In this document: positions 1 to 12,310 of the stretch, piece by piece
Layout of the letters: every line of letters begins with the position of its first letter
How positions within the stretch are numbered: the first letter of the stretch is position 1
Assembly (NCBI GenBank): GCA_012861695.1
Contig: JAAOOA010000016.1
Span: 26,473,531-26,537,530, forward strand
Direction of reading: 5' to 3'
From: Trematomus loennbergii
Lineage: Eukaryota; Chordata; Actinopteri; Perciformes; Nototheniidae
DNA: 64,000 nucleotides
Notes under the pieces: model-generated
Told to the model about the DNA's origin: nothing
What the model saw: the letters and a program-made list of their open reading frames with translations, nothing else
The model's database searches: none
Program-made: the position numbers and the translations under genes

Positions 1-1078
1 CCAGCTTAACAAAGATTGGTTTTCCCCACCAATACATGTCACATTACCATAATTATTGACACATACACTGGATTACAAATATCAGGAGACGTGTGTATCC
101 GGCAAATGTGATCTGCACTGGGATTTGTCCTTTATATCTACTTGCACAGCAGATTTGCACGGATTAAATAACCAACAAACCTCCAGACATCAGCTGGTTG
201 AAGTCCCTTGCAAACTGAGCTAAAGACGCCAATTTTAATGGTCAGAAAAGAAGCCCTCAGTTTAACAATTTCCTTTGAGAGGGAAGCCAGTCGTACCCCA
301 GAGGGACTGCCGTGCTGGAAGTAAAAAGACTGAGGCTTTCATGCTCCGTCCAGCAGCTAAAAGCTCCGGATGAAATCATCTCCCCTTCCAGATTATGGCA
401 TTCATTTCTTCTGAAAAGCACTTGGCGTCAAAAGAGAAGGAGGGAAAGCAGTGCTACTCTGCCAACAATGTATTCATTTGAGGATGTGGTACCCTTCTGT
501 TCTGTAACTGTAAAGACAGAGTGAAATGTAAGTGTGTGTGTGTGTGTGAAAGGGAAGAAAAAGAAAAAGATATTGGTGGGTTGAATGGATTCCCTTTGAC
601 ATTCTTCTTTTCTCTCCACAGTATGTCTTCTCATTTAGGGCACCAAAGCTCTTCAATTTACATCCATTTCCTCTCAACGTGGCCTCTCATTTTCGTCCTC
701 TAATTGTCTGTTTCTCACCAGTCTTATTTCAGTAAAACCATATTTTACTCTTCTCCCTCTTCCCCACTGAAGACCAGGGACATAATCCAATCCCTTCCTT
801 TTTCAGAGTTTATGGAAAACAAAGAAGTCTTCTCCATTTCAATAGGAATGAGGCCTGCAATGTGGACTGACCCATAGTGAAAGCAATCGTTTCTGTATTT
901 ATCTGTACATTTGTATATGTCCAAATACATACAAGTGTGTTTTTTGTATCATATCAATAGTCATGAGGATGTTATCCTACTTCAAATACAATCAAGTGTC
1001 ATTGTCCTTTAACAGACTCAGGTTTGTTGTAAATGTGCCTAGTCTTTTTTATTACAGCTGCATTCATTGATTTAATGG
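1..1078. other. no gene recognised
   Basis: AT-rich, low-complexity intergenic or intronic sequence. The only feature seen is a short TG run at about 533-548. No exon-like open frame with splice sites was recognised. Confidence 0.5.
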
Positions 1079-1092
1079 CCACTAGGGGGCAG
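1079..1092 (+). promoter_or_regulatory. CTCF-like motif
   Basis: The 14-mer CCACTAGGGGGCAG fits the vertebrate CTCF core consensus CCASYAGRKGGCRS at every position. This is motif matching only. Similar strings also occur inside fish repeats, and no accessibility or conservation data are available from the sequence. Confidence 0.4.
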
Positions 1093-1501
1093 AATAACTT
1101 GAAACGAAGCAGATGGACACATTCGCGAAACATTATCATCTTCTTCAATGTATTTTGGACACAATGTTAGTGTATTTACAACCCCGTCAAATACAGAATG
1201 CAAGTGTTTGTTAGCTGTTGTGACAATCTGCTCTTTTTTTGCTCTGATTTCTTCTCTTTTACCTCATTCACACCGCCCAGAGTCCGACTGGTGCTGCGTC
1301 ATTGCTTCATCGTTTGCGTCATGACGTAACCGTTTGCGTGCCTGCTTCATGAAGCCAAACCGCGCTGAAACCCCTCACAGCTCCCACCGACAACAACAAC
1401 AATCACCGAATGTGTTGAAGCACTACTCGTTTTGGTTTTGACTTTTTTTAATTTGTTGCCAATCTGTTCCACGGTACGGTAAAAACCAGGGGTTGCCATC
1501 T
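1093..1501. other. no gene; small CpG-rich patch
   Basis: A CpG-rich patch at about 1290-1400 has two CGTTTGCGT words around a CRE-like CATGACGTAA. It could be a decayed transposon promoter. Nothing coding was recognised. The patch ends where the 335-bp repeat begins. Confidence 0.35.
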
Positions 1502-1836
1502 CTATTGTTCTTGCCTTAATGGAAATCTGTTAGACAGCTGATAGATTGATGTTTTATTTTTTTTGGTACCGCTATTAAAACAATATTACCTGTGTGCCCA
1601 GGTTAATGTTTTCAAATGTCATTGTTATGGCTTGAAAAGGCTTTTCAGTTGTGCAGTAAAAGTGTCCCCCTTATCCAAATGAACCTACTGTGTCATTTCT
1701 ACAGCACACTTCACGTCTCCTTTGTCCGTCTGCATGCTCCGAAAATACTTCTATAACGATATATAATTATGTTTTCTTTCTTTCTTCTCTTACAAAATAT
1801 TTTAAATATGCAACAATCATTTGTCAAGCTTGGTTT
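1502..1836 (+). repeat. 335-bp interspersed repeat, copy 1
   Basis: This segment recurs at 7147-7480 in the same orientation. Only about three differences are visible: one A/C, one T-run length change and one G/T. The flanks differ sharply at both ends, so the homology has defined borders. No terminal inverted repeat or clear target duplication is visible, and the class is unknown. The right border abuts the Myb/SANT-like fragment on the minus strand. Confidence 0.85.
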
Positions 1837-1968
1837 CTGCAATTGTTGGAGAATTGCTTTGGACCGCGTGCTCCCCTCCAGCTTCCTCTGTACCTCTTCG
1901 GAAGACCAGATTCCCAGTAGGTAGCTGGTCTCTTCAGTGGACCACTGCTGCTTGTTAAGTTTCTCCAT
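1837..1968 (-). pseudogene. Myb/SANT-like DNA-binding domain fragment (transposon-derived)
   Basis: On the minus strand an ATG at 1968 opens about 44 codons. They contain the words WSTEETSYLLGIW and EEVQRKLEG, the start of a Myb/SANT-like (Myb_DNA-bind_4) helix-turn-helix domain. In fish such domains are common in proteins carried by PIF/Harbinger-type DNA transposons and their domesticated relatives. The usual domain is about 80-90 residues. Here only its first half is present, because the frame runs into the 335-bp repeat at 1836 and continues as unrelated sequence. Upstream on the same strand is a GC-box cluster, which looks like the element's own promoter. I infer a transposon remnant truncated by the repeat. 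A host gene exon is less likely, since no continuation was found. Confidence 0.55.
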
Positions 1969-2023
1969 CGTTGAGTACAAACTGGATAAAACGCAGGCTT
2001 TTTGTTGTTGTTCAGGAGTTGAT

Positions 2024-2066
2024 CCCGCCCCTGCCCCCGCCCCCGCCTCGACGTAAGCGTGACGTA
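2024..2066 (-). promoter_or_regulatory. GC-box cluster with CRE-like half sites
   Basis: Consecutive CCCGCCC and CCCCCGCCCC words (2024-2048) read as Sp1-type GGGCGGG boxes on the minus strand, with two ACGTA half sites just beyond. They lie about 60-100 bp upstream of the minus-strand ATG at 1968, so they probably belong to the transposon-derived Myb/SANT unit. Function is inferred. Confidence 0.4.
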
Positions 2067-2310
2067 TGCGGTGCTTTTGCTCTAGCCGGACAATTTTTTG
2101 GTGCTCGAAACGAACCGGATTCCGGAGCTAAGAGGCTGCTGCGGTGTGAACAGGAAAACCCGGTGCTTTTCAAGCTCCAGCTCCGAACCGGCCCTGAAAC
2201 ACCGTTGGTGAATGAGGTATCTGGAGCTTTTAGCGAAAAATATCTGGGCATGATTCAATTCGATTTGGGACTTAACCCGCCTGCTAGAACTTGCTTTGTC
2301 AGCTAATTCG
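2067..2310 (-). mobile_element. GC-rich upstream part of the Myb/SANT element
   Basis: Sequence rich in ACCGG, CCGGA and GAACCGG words continues upstream of the GC boxes. It resembles the terminal regions of fish PIF/Harbinger or hAT non-autonomous elements. No intact terminal inverted repeat was identified and the end is approximate. Confidence 0.3.
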
Positions 2311-4096
2311 CTGTAAACATCTATTTGATGATTCTAAGAACAGTGTTGATGAGAGCGAGAGCCTGCACCAGATGTGCTGTAAAACTCTAACAATAGATAA
2401 AGGATAACAAATCCTGCAGAGTGATAATGATGTGATTTAACAACCTGTTAATGTTCAAAGTGTGAATGTAAACGTATCTCTCCTATAATTGATGAGTTCA
2501 TTTATACATTTATTACAAAAAAGGAACCTGTACTGCTATCTTTAACAGTGAAAAACGAATTATTTGAATCAAGAATTTGCTCATTTCAATGTCTGTGAAT
2601 GCACAACAGCTGTTCTGCTGTCTGAATGTTGCACTTACAAGAGGAGCTAAAGGATTGGATGTTGGTGAAGAAATGCTCCAGGTAAAGAAAATGTGTTTTG
2701 ATCTACAGAGACTGTTATTAAATTGCGTAGCATGAAAACAATTTCGAGTGTTTTGATTCCCGGAGCTTCACAATACAAATAGTCGGATCAAATGGGATTT
2801 TAAGGCGACTTGCAAGAAGTTTGTCTCACAACTTCAAACAACTTCAGAAGCTTCACTTGAGGAAACATATACTTTGTTCAGTGACATTAAAGCTATGCAT
2901 TAGACCGCATGTATGGAGATGCTATAAGCACTCAGTGATTATCTGAAAACACAGCCATCAGCAGCATTTTTATAAAAGGACCTTGTCACTTACGGCTGAT
3001 TACATGGTTTCTGAAACCCTCCTACTTCTCCTAGAGCTTTTCTGCCATATGATCATCTGCACTCATGTATTCTATTTAAACCCGACCCTATGATGACTGA
3101 CTGACTATTTGCATGTATGAAAGAGTCCCGCTGGGATTTCCACAGATATGCGCTCTACATAGGGAACCATTTTGCTGCAGTTAAGGGGTCAGCTTTGAAA
3201 ATGCTCATGAGGATAATGACTGGTTCGGCATGTTGGACCATGTGTGTGTGTTTGTGTGTGTATGCATTATTGATCTGTTCACCCTGGATAGCTGGTTTTC
3301 TGGGCAGAAAGACAGAGAGCCCCCCTGCAGAGCTGAATCTTATGTTTCTGAAACCTTAACACAGTTTCAATCCATTATCTCCCAGCTTCCTCTCCTTTGA
3401 GTAATTCCATCCTTTCCTCCTCCTTTCTCAAACCATCGCCATCTTCCCCATCTGCCCTGTTTCTTTTCCCTCCACTGCGATCCATTTGCTGTTTTTTTGC
3501 CCCTCTCCTCTCAGTTCTCTGTCCTCGCGGCCTCTTGCAGACGTCGGATCACACAGAACAACATGAATCACAGAGAAGGGCTGAATTCCCTTTGGTTCAG
3601 CGTTCAGTATCAAACGGGACTGTGAGCTGTGTGCAGAACCTTAAACCATGGTTGGAAACATGAAACGCTGACAGAGAATAAACTGTGGTTGTACGAGAGG
3701 TCAAATTGTCCACAAGAGGACTGGAAAGGGCTTCTTTTGAAATGCAATCTGCTTAAGATTTAGTGCTTGGAAGGAATAACTTCCAGAAGACTCTGTGGAG
3801 TATTATAAAGAAGTCATGAATGAGAAAGGAATGATAGTCTCTCAACACATTCCTTTAAAAGCAATGTGTTCAGACCGACTAAATGTAGTTATTTGTTAGC
3901 TTTGCCACCAAAAGCTGAACCCATGTTCTTAATATTTCTCTCTATACACTTAGTTTTTACTGAAAATGTAGTTTAATGATATCAAAAGACAGCTCGCCCT
4001 GTGGTATGGAGATCATTTGATTGAATTTCTGAATGAGAAACAAGAAAAGTATAAAAAGAAGTGTCAGAAAATATCCCAAAACCTTAATGGACATTT
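2311..4096. other. no gene recognised
   Basis: AT-rich unique-looking sequence with a pyrimidine-rich patch at about 3375-3530 and a short TG run near 3243-3262. The short open frames here show no recognisable domain. Confidence 0.5.
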
Positions 4097-4100
4097 TTAA

Positions 4101-5262
4101 CCTCTTAAGCCCTGATCCTGTTTTTCAGGTCTCAGGCTCGAAAATGACATTCCCAGAACAAATTACCATATCTTCCCTTCTAAAAGGGTTAAATTAATAT
4201 CTTTATTCTCAAAGTAATGATAAACCTGTGAGCTGGATGTAGAAAAGTCAGAATCAATATAGATGTTTTTTATTTTAAAGAAAATTCAGATTTTACATAG
4301 TAAAAAACTGTAAATTATCGTGTCCGTCCAAAAATTCTTTTTTACTTATAGTGAAAACTACCCTTGGATGATGGGTTAGTAGACTAAAAGCTTTAGGAAT
4401 CCAAAGTACAACATATAATAAGTACCCTGTATCAAGATTGATGCAAAACAAGTGAAATGTTGACCTTTTTAGAGAGATTTAGCCAAAAAACACTTCTAGG
4501 GTCATTTGGGTGGATTTGACCTATCTCTGGCCCCCCTTGCTCATTTTGATGAATGAAATCTCTTTATAACGCTAGAGCCAATGGAATCGAGGGAAAGTTA
4601 TATACACACCAACACGTTAACAAATAAGGAGTGAGAGTGACGCGTTACCAAAACCGGAAGCTGCATACACTCTGGTGGCTACCATTAGCAGCTAACTTTT
4701 CCGCTCCGATTTTTACATAAAAAATGGAATTATGGATTATAAATAATTTTTTCAAAGGCACAGGTACATTATCAACCTATGGATCAACAGTTGTAGCATT
4801 TTTTTCTTTTCGTTTTAATGCCATTGAACACGTCTTTTGACCTAATTGACAGCTACGGTGAGACGATCTGCCGTAAATGCTCCGTAAAGGTACGTGTTGT
4901 GATGTCTGTGTTTGCTTCCCCTGTCGCAAGTTTGGATCGCTCAGTGATGATACTATACCTAAATAATCTGGAGTCTCAGCTTTAATCGGCTATATGTATG
5001 TGCAGCTACGATAAGTAATAAGGGTATCTTTATCTTGAATTGTGTGCCGCAGTGCGTTAGAATCTTTTCGCTCAGGGGTCATTTAGACCTTCTTATGAGA
5101 CTTGTGTTTTGTTTTGGTAAAAATGGTTCATATCTTCAGTTAGCTGAGATTCTTCCCGTTAATCTGGTGCTACACATTAATAGTTTCATAAATGTTAAGA
5201 AGCCCTGAGACATTATCTCGAAAAAAAACGGTGGGAGGGGTCCAGCCGCCGTGCTTAAGAGG
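4101..5262 (+). mobile_element. P1 element copy 1, TTAA-flanked non-autonomous transposon
   Basis: The element is bounded by TTAA at 4097-4100 and 5263-5266. It has a perfect 10-bp inverted terminal repeat, CCTCTTAAGC at the left and GCTTAAGAGG at the right, and is 1162 bp long. Three further copies lie at 15697, 29788 and, on the minus strand, 42599. TTAA target duplication is typical of the piggyBac superfamily. The interior has no long open frame, so it is non-autonomous. The superfamily assignment rests on the target site only. Confidence 0.8.
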
Positions 5263-5410
5263 TTAACCTTAAAATGCCCTGACAATACAGATACAAAGTA
5301 TCAGTTTGTGTGAATTGGCACATTAACAGATTAAATAATGATTATAATCAATTAGTATGGGCTGATTTTCGAAATGGCATCAGGAAGAAATGTCACAAAT
5401 CATGCCCTAA

Positions 5411-5446
5411 AATGCTGGTTTTCATCACTATTTAGAAACCAGCATT
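5411..5446. repeat. 11-bp stem inverted repeat
   Basis: AATGCTGGTTT and AAACCAGCATT form a perfect 11-bp inverted repeat around a 14-nt spacer, immediately left of a TTAA. It may be a remnant of a terminal structure. Confidence 0.5.
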
Positions 5447-5450
5447 TTAA

Positions 5451-5530
5451 CCCTTGTGTTGTGTTCAAAAGCTGTTACCGTTCATGGTGTTCGCGGGTCA
5501 ATTTTGACCCACGATTTATCTCAGTCCAAA
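5451..5530 (+). mobile_element. 5' end of a TTAA-flanked MITE (CCCTTGTGTTG type)
   Basis: After TTAA (5447-5450) the sequence begins CCCTTGTGTTG and contains the palindrome GGGTCAATTTTGACCC (5495-5510). This arrangement is common at the ends of fish TTAA repeats. No matching right end was found, so this is a fragment with an approximate end. Confidence 0.4.
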
Positions 5531-6497
<967 letters not shown>

Positions 6498-6624
6498 ATA
6501 TACTTGGCTATAATGGGGGTCTGTGGGGGTGTTAAAGTATGTGTGAGAGGGGCTGTGCAGAGAGGTGAGTGCTTGACCTCCTGAGGTTAATCCTTAATCT
6601 TAACCATGGAGAAATGTGATCCCT

Positions 6625-6625
6625 A

Positions 6626-6674
<49 letters not shown>
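6625..6674. repeat. (CA)n microsatellite
   Basis: About 25 CA units with one early TA interruption. The array lies 128 bp from the (TG)74 array in the opposite phase, so the two can pair as an inverted repeat. Confidence 0.97.
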
Positions 6675-6675
<1 letters not shown>

Positions 6676-7146
6676 GCAGTATGGTGTCCAGACGGTATTA
6701 ACGATATTTTTAGCTTTCCTCAAGCGTGCGTCTAACAAAGACCGCCTTTCACATCCCAGTCTGGGCTCCCATTTTCTTTCTTCCACCCTCAGTCTCCTTT
6801 TCTTGTTTTTCTTTCCCTCCCTCCCTTCATTCTTCACTCTTTTCTTTATCCTCTTCTGTCCCAGTCATGTTCATTTTCTTAAACCTTCCCTCCCTCCTCC
6901 CTCTCGTCCCTCGAGGCCCATTCATCCAGCAGTGCCTTAATAAAGCCTCCTCTCTCCCGTCTTCAGTCACAACTTTCTTTCTCTTTCTTTCTCTCACCAC
7001 GTCTCGGCCGCTGCGGCTAAATAAACACCGCACACAGCTGGCGACCAGGTTTATATTCCTTCCTTCCTCCTCCCTTCTCCTCTTTCCTCCCATGCTCCCA
7101 CCCTCTGTACTTTCTATAAACCGTACAGTCACACATTCACTAGGGA
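6675..7146. other. pyrimidine-rich tract, no gene
   Basis: Positions about 6770-7120 are strongly C/T-rich (CTTTCC and CCCTCC words), giving serine/leucine/phenylalanine-rich open frames without domains. The tract follows the CA array on the same strand. Confidence 0.6.
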
Positions 7147-7480
7147 CTATTGTTCTTGCCTTAATGGACATCTGTTAGACAGCTGATAGATTGATGTTTT
7201 ATTTTTTTGGTACCGCTATTAAAACAATATTACCTGTGTGCCCAGGTTAATGTTTTCAAATGTCATTGTTATGGCTTGAAAAGGCTTTTCAGTTGTGCAG
7301 TAAAAGTGTCCCCCTTATCCAAATTAACCTACTGTGTCATTTCTACAGCACACTTCACGTCTCCTTTGTCCGTCTGCATGCTCCGAAAATACTTCTATAA
7401 CGATATATAATTATGTTTTCTTTCTTTCTTCTCTTACAAAATATTTTAAATATGCAACAATCATTTGTCAAGCTTGGTTT
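7147..7480 (+). repeat. 335-bp interspersed repeat, copy 2
   Basis: About 99% identical to 1502-1836 and in the same orientation, with unrelated flanks. It begins CTATTGTTCTTGCC and ends CAAGCTTGGTTT, the same termini as copy 1. The high identity implies recent dispersal or gene conversion. Confidence 0.85.
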
Positions 7481-8040
7481 GGGTACATGTGCAACCCATT
7501 ATACCAAGCTAACAATGCCAGTGTCTAATAATCAAATGTAAATTATGTAAATACGATGCAACAGAGTCGATTTGGAATGAAAATCTGAGGTCCAAGGCTC
7601 CTTCAACAATGCAATATATACTTAAGACATAATAAGGAAATAAAAATCACATTATAATATCAAAATAGTGCAAGATAATGGAGCAAGGGAGACATTGGTG
7701 CAAGTAAACGCAGAAATAAGACACTCACAGTAGAAGTATAGGTGTTATTGTAACATTTTTGACTCTCGCAGTCTTCACCTTCCAAAATAATACAAAAATA
7801 CACCCTCACTCTAAATAAATGACTTATAAAGACACATATATACTGCACAGAATACATGTAAAAAAAAAAAATCAGCAGACAAACTGTGAGTCATGCACAT
7901 AAAACACATACATCCATACATCACACACAGCTGCACTCACTCACACACACTTTTAAGATAAGGCTGAATCAGATAAAGCTGCTATATCTCAACCCACCGA
8001 GTCCCAACCAGGCTTAGCTGCTCAAGTGTGTGTGCACAAG
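7481..8040. other. no gene recognised
   Basis: AT-rich sequence without recognised repeats or domains. Confidence 0.5.
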
Positions 8041-8094
8041 AGTGTGTGTGTGTGTCCAGACTTACCCAAGTGTGTGTGTGTGTGTGTGTGTGTG
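8041..8094. repeat. interrupted TG microsatellite
   Basis: Two short TG runs separated by a 16-bp non-repeat segment. Confidence 0.9.
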
Positions 8095-9844
8095 CATCCC
8101 TCCCTCTCCTTCTGTTTCAAAGAGAGTGAGCTTAGCGGTGTCACTTTATAAGAAAGGAGCTGGAATAAGAACAAAACCCGATCAGTGGAACATACTTTTC
8201 TGTTTTCGATAAAAAAAAGTTTTCTGGCATCCATATCTGTGCCGCATTACGAGGTCTTTATTTGTGAGTCTGTTTAGTCTTTAGAAATCCCATTACACCC
8301 CTGCTTGGCTTGGCCCCCCTTCTTAGGATGTGTTTCAGCCATAAGATCATGTCCCTTGGTGAGGGGAATGAAAAAGATTTGTGCTACGGTGCTTTCGGGA
8401 ACCCCCGCCCACGCCAGCGTCTGGTTGTTGAGGCGTTATTAAAACACAGCAAACAAGAGTCAGCCAGGTGGAGTTCACTGGATGTGTGTATTAGTGTTGA
8501 CAGAATGTGTGTGTGAGCCACTGAAGGCTTAGGATCGCTGCAGCAGTCATTCCCAATCATGCAAATGTCACACTTTCAATCAGAAACGTACTGTTACACT
8601 GATATTTTTTCCGCAAATTCGGTGCCACTTTGCTGCAGACTGAACACATGAGATTACTGTTTGAGCAACATGGATAGAAACGTAATGCTTCCAGTTGATG
8701 GATAATCTTTAATAATGATCATTACAACTCCCCTGTCATTTCAAGCAAAATAATTAGCTTCACTTGTTCATATCATTTTTGTAAAGATGGGTGTCGCCTT
8801 TCTGATAGGCCTTTCATTTTGGAACAAATGCTCTCATTCAAACTGAAATTGCACTTCATTCTGCATTAATGATTCATTTTAGTGATAAGCTATGAGCTTT
8901 AAATCGATTTCTTCACATAAGTACGCTTTAACTTTTGTGACCTCAATAATGGAACTTTTTTCACATGAAGGATTTCGTAATGTGTGACTTATTTTACCGT
9001 AATCTGCTTGAAAACTTCTGAAAAATTAGGATTTGAGCAGTCTGAGTAGAAGTGCTTCTGTAAAAGTTGAGGGCAAAGACGTCACTTAAGAGCTGGGTTT
9101 TTCGTTATGGGATGACTCTAATAGCTGAAATATAACTTATTCTAATGTACAAACAATGATTTGGACATAAGATGCTGCAGACATATGAACTATAAAGCCT
9201 TAATGTCTGTTGTTGGGATTTTCCGTCATAACTATTGAGTTGCAGAACTTTCTGAACTGCATTTTACCCATTTTCATAAAATCCTTTTGTTTCTTGTGGG
9301 TTTTTTTTTAAGTAATTTGGGGAAACCAATGCATTTATTTAAGAGAGAGTGTTTAAATGTTAGACAGAGGGGACAACACGTGGCAATAAGTCCAGGCTGG
9401 ATTCAAACCTGGCCCAAAATCATTGTTTTAATATGTAGAAATGGTACCAAAAATATTAAGTTCATTCTTACATGTGATAATATCACACTGAACAAGGCCT
9501 TTTTCGTTTTTGGAGAAAATTAGTTGAGGCAAGATTTGGTGATGCATGACGACATGGTGTTGTCTTGACTGCTATTTGCACTATTATTTCTCTGTTTCTG
9601 ACAGCTACTTTTACTAGATGGAAAAACCGCAGACTGAATTTGCAGAACACACCAAAACACAAGTATTCTTCTCTCGAACTGGTTGAACAGTGCAGCAACA
9701 GTCTGAGTTGGTCTTGCCTTTTGGATACTGAGTGGCGAGATGATATTAATATATTTGTAACACACAGGCTAGAGTCATCACCTTCAGAGACAGGTTGCTG
9801 ACCCTGAAATGGCTCAGAAAGAGATTGAAATGTAACCATTGCCT
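8095..9844. other. no gene recognised
   Basis: AT-rich, unique-looking sequence. The 60-118 codon open frames near 9287-9839 overlap in several phases and show no domain. Confidence 0.5.
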
Positions 9845-10096
9845 TTGAAAAACAAAAGAGCTATCTGAGGTGCTTTGGACATCTGATAAGGATGCCTCGA
9901 GGATGCTTTCCTATGAAGGTATTTAGAAAACCTCCAACCGGGAAGAGACCTCGGGGCGGACCAAGAACTCGCTGAAGGGATTATAAATCTCATCTGAGCC
10001 TGGAGGAGCCTCGGGATCCCAGGAAGAGCTGGAGGGCGTGGCCAGGGAGAGAGAGAGGGATCTCTGGACTATCGACATGTTGGCTCTGCAATCCAA
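9845..10096 (+). pseudogene. Rex3-like (RTE clade) LINE C-terminal remnant
   Basis: Translation in one plus frame gives the words LRCFGHLIRMP, then GKRPRGGPRTR followed by a stop where W is expected, then RDY. These match the C-terminal GHLVRMP...GRPRTRWRDY region of fish Rex3 retrotransposon proteins. The tryptophan codon has become TGA, and the downstream frame drifts into serine/arginine-rich sequence without the usual LAWERLG block. Only about 80 codons survive, with neither the catalytic reverse-transcriptase core nor an endonuclease. It is a dead 5'-truncated insertion. The same family occurs at 28246, where the (ATGG)n tail is kept; here the tail is not seen. Confidence 0.65.
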
Positions 10097-10206
10097 AATA
10101 ACGGTGGAAATTGATACATTTAATTTGTTTAATTTGTCATAGCCTGGTTAAGCATGTGTGTACTGTACATCTCCATTTACAGTATTATCATATTTGTACA
10201 TATATG

Positions 10207-10694
10207 CAGTGGTGGAATGTAACATTAACCAAGTATTGTGCCTAAGTACTCATTTTAATATACTTATTCCTGATTATTTCGATTTTATATATATAATTTT
10301 ACTCCACTACATTTTGGAGGGTTAGTTAATGTTAAGTTAAAGTGTAGTAACGCCTATTACTACACTACATGTATTTAACTCTCACAGCTACTAGCTACTT
10401 TGTACATAAAAAAAACACATGATGCAATACTGTAATTTGTAATATACACAGTATATACACACTACTCATCCTCATTGACAACCTACAACATTCAAATGAT
10501 TTGACATGTATTTGCTTTCAATCAAATAAATAATCATTTTCCATAACATTGTAAAATTGAGGAAATATGCCTACTGAGTAGATTTTGAGTACATTTTACT
10601 GATCACATATTTACTTAAGTAACGTTTTTAATCCAATATATTTACTTGTAATGAGTATTTTAAGACTAAAGTAATAAGTACTTTTCTAGCACTC
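10207..10694 (+). mobile_element. hAT MITE with perfect 8-bp target duplication
   Basis: The element starts CAGTGGTGGAATGTAAC and is flanked by CATATATG at 10199-10206 and 10695-10702, a perfect 8-bp duplication typical of hAT elements. The interior is full of AAGTACT and TTTACTT words, as in common fish hAT MITEs. The right terminus (AGCACTC) is a decayed match to the left. No transposase is present. Confidence 0.8.
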
Positions 10695-10708
10695 CATATA
10701 TGTATGTT

Positions 10709-10795
10709 CAAGGTTCAAGGTTAGTTTATTGTTACAGCACATTTTAATACACAAAGGCAACTCAAAGTGCTTCACATAGGCATTTAACACATACA
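10709..10795 (-). mobile_element. L2-like LINE 3' tail
   Basis: On the minus strand this reads as a typical fish LINE 3' UTR (GTGAAGCACTTTGAG...AATAAA-like) ending in ACCTTGAACCTTGAA repeats. No coding part is present. Confidence 0.45.
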
Positions 10796-11703
10796 GTGTG
10801 TGTGATGTATAATGTTGCACTTTGCATAAGGTAAGGCAGTTGCAATAATCTTGTTGTGTACATTTGTAACTTGACATTTCGAATGCAACATTTATTTATT
10901 TATAACATTTTATTGCTAACTACTGTATGGCATTCATGTAAACAGACAGATTCTTCATGTCAGTGTGAGTTAGAGAACAGATAATCTGAGTTGAATCCAG
11001 AGTTAAAAAGTATAAGAATCCCCCGTTAACATTTAAAGTGATAATCATCTCTTCTTACAGAACGATGCGCTGCCACTGAGATCTAAGTGCACATGTGAGC
11101 CAAGCTAAGAGGCCTCTAACAACAAAAGCAATGAAGCATGAAAAACAACGAGACACACTCCCCCGCCTTCTGTCCAAATCACACCCATTCATATCCCAGC
11201 ATGCACCAGCCTACTCCAGTCAAGTATCCCAAATGCACAAAACAACTATCATTTTATGAGCATCAGAAATGGCCTTCGGGGAAATATGTAGTTTAGTGAA
11301 ACCAAAAAAACCACCTCGCAATAATCAAGTTGGGAAATAATTAGGACTCACTGGCACAAGCACATAAAAGAAGAAACACACAAACAGATTTATGTACAAA
11401 TACACATGCAGTTACACACTCATGTATATGTGTGCAGTACACACATAGTGTCACAAATAGGTACACATACACACACATTAAGCGATATAAAATCCTCATA
11501 TCAATTATGCAACCACCAGCATATATTATTTAATGTACACTCATTTAAAATGAAATATAATGGATAATTGTTTTTTTCAAATGATTTATTTAAATTTCCA
11601 ATTAATGGGCACACAGTTGCGTTGGGCAGGAATATGGTTTAGCCTGATTTAAGAAGAAGAATCAGAAAAAGTGCAGGAAACATGGGTTGGGGGTGTTCCA
11701 AGC
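10796..11703. other. no gene recognised
   Basis: AT-rich with scattered CA-rich words at about 11350-11480. Nothing recognised. Confidence 0.5.
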
Positions 11704-11707
11704 TTAG

Positions 11708-12310
11708 AAGAGGACAATTGTGCTCATTTCAGTCCTTAGTATTTAGTGTCTCTACTTTAAAGAGTCCTCTCCTGCTGATGTTCAGGTGTATATCAGTATG
11801 TAGTGTCTCTACTTTAAAGAGTCCTCTCCTGCTGATGTTCAGGTGTATATCAGTATGTAGTGTCTCTACTTTAAAGAGTCCTCTCCTGCTGATGTTCAGG
11901 TGTATATCAGTATGTAGTGTCTCTACTTTAAAGAGTCCTCTCCTGCTGATGTTCAGGTGTATATCAGATGTAGTGGTCTCTACTTTAAGAGTCCTCTCCT
12001 GCTGATGTTCAGGTGATATCAGTATGTAGTGTCTCTACTTTAAAGAGTCCTCTCCTGCTGATGTTCAGGTGTATATCAGTATGTAGTGTCTCTACTGGGA
12101 CATGTCTCCATGCTTTAATGTTCAAAAAGCTCTTTATTTTTCTCATACTGCCTGTGCCGCAGCACCTCTTTTCACCTCTGTCTGGAACCAGAGCCCAGTC
12201 TGCTCTGATTGGTTAGCTGGCCGGCTCTGTTGTGATTGGTCAACCGCTTAGAGTTGTTGGGATTTTAGCACACTACAGGAAAGGAAAGGGAAAAGCCTAA
12301 TCGGGCCACT
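11708..12310 (+). mobile_element. TTAA element with 57-bp array, copy A
   Basis: The left end follows TTAG (11704-11707, a degenerate TTAA) with AAGAGGACAATTGTGC. The right end GGGCCACT is followed by TTAA (12311-12314). The core after the array (TTCAAAAAGCTCTTTATTTT, GATTGGTTAGCTGGCCGG) is shared with copies at 17500, 31187 and 54345. It is non-autonomous, and piggyBac-like by target site only. Confidence 0.7.
11749..12096 (+). repeat. 57-bp minisatellite, about 6 units
   Basis: The unit contains CTCTACTTTAAAGAGTCC, CTGCTGATGTTCAGG and TATATCAGTATGTAG. One unit (about 11970) carries small deletions. Because 57 is 3 x 19, several frames stay open and give repetitive 19-residue peptides, which is not evidence of coding. 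Confidence 0.95.

Noticed and set aside
11682..12216. Repetitive 19-residue peptide frames (MFRCISVCSVSTLKSP type), also at 31229-31628, 54370-54594 and 57831-58079
   Set aside because: 57 bp equals 19 codons, so the minisatellite is open on both strands. No start, splice or composition evidence for a protein.
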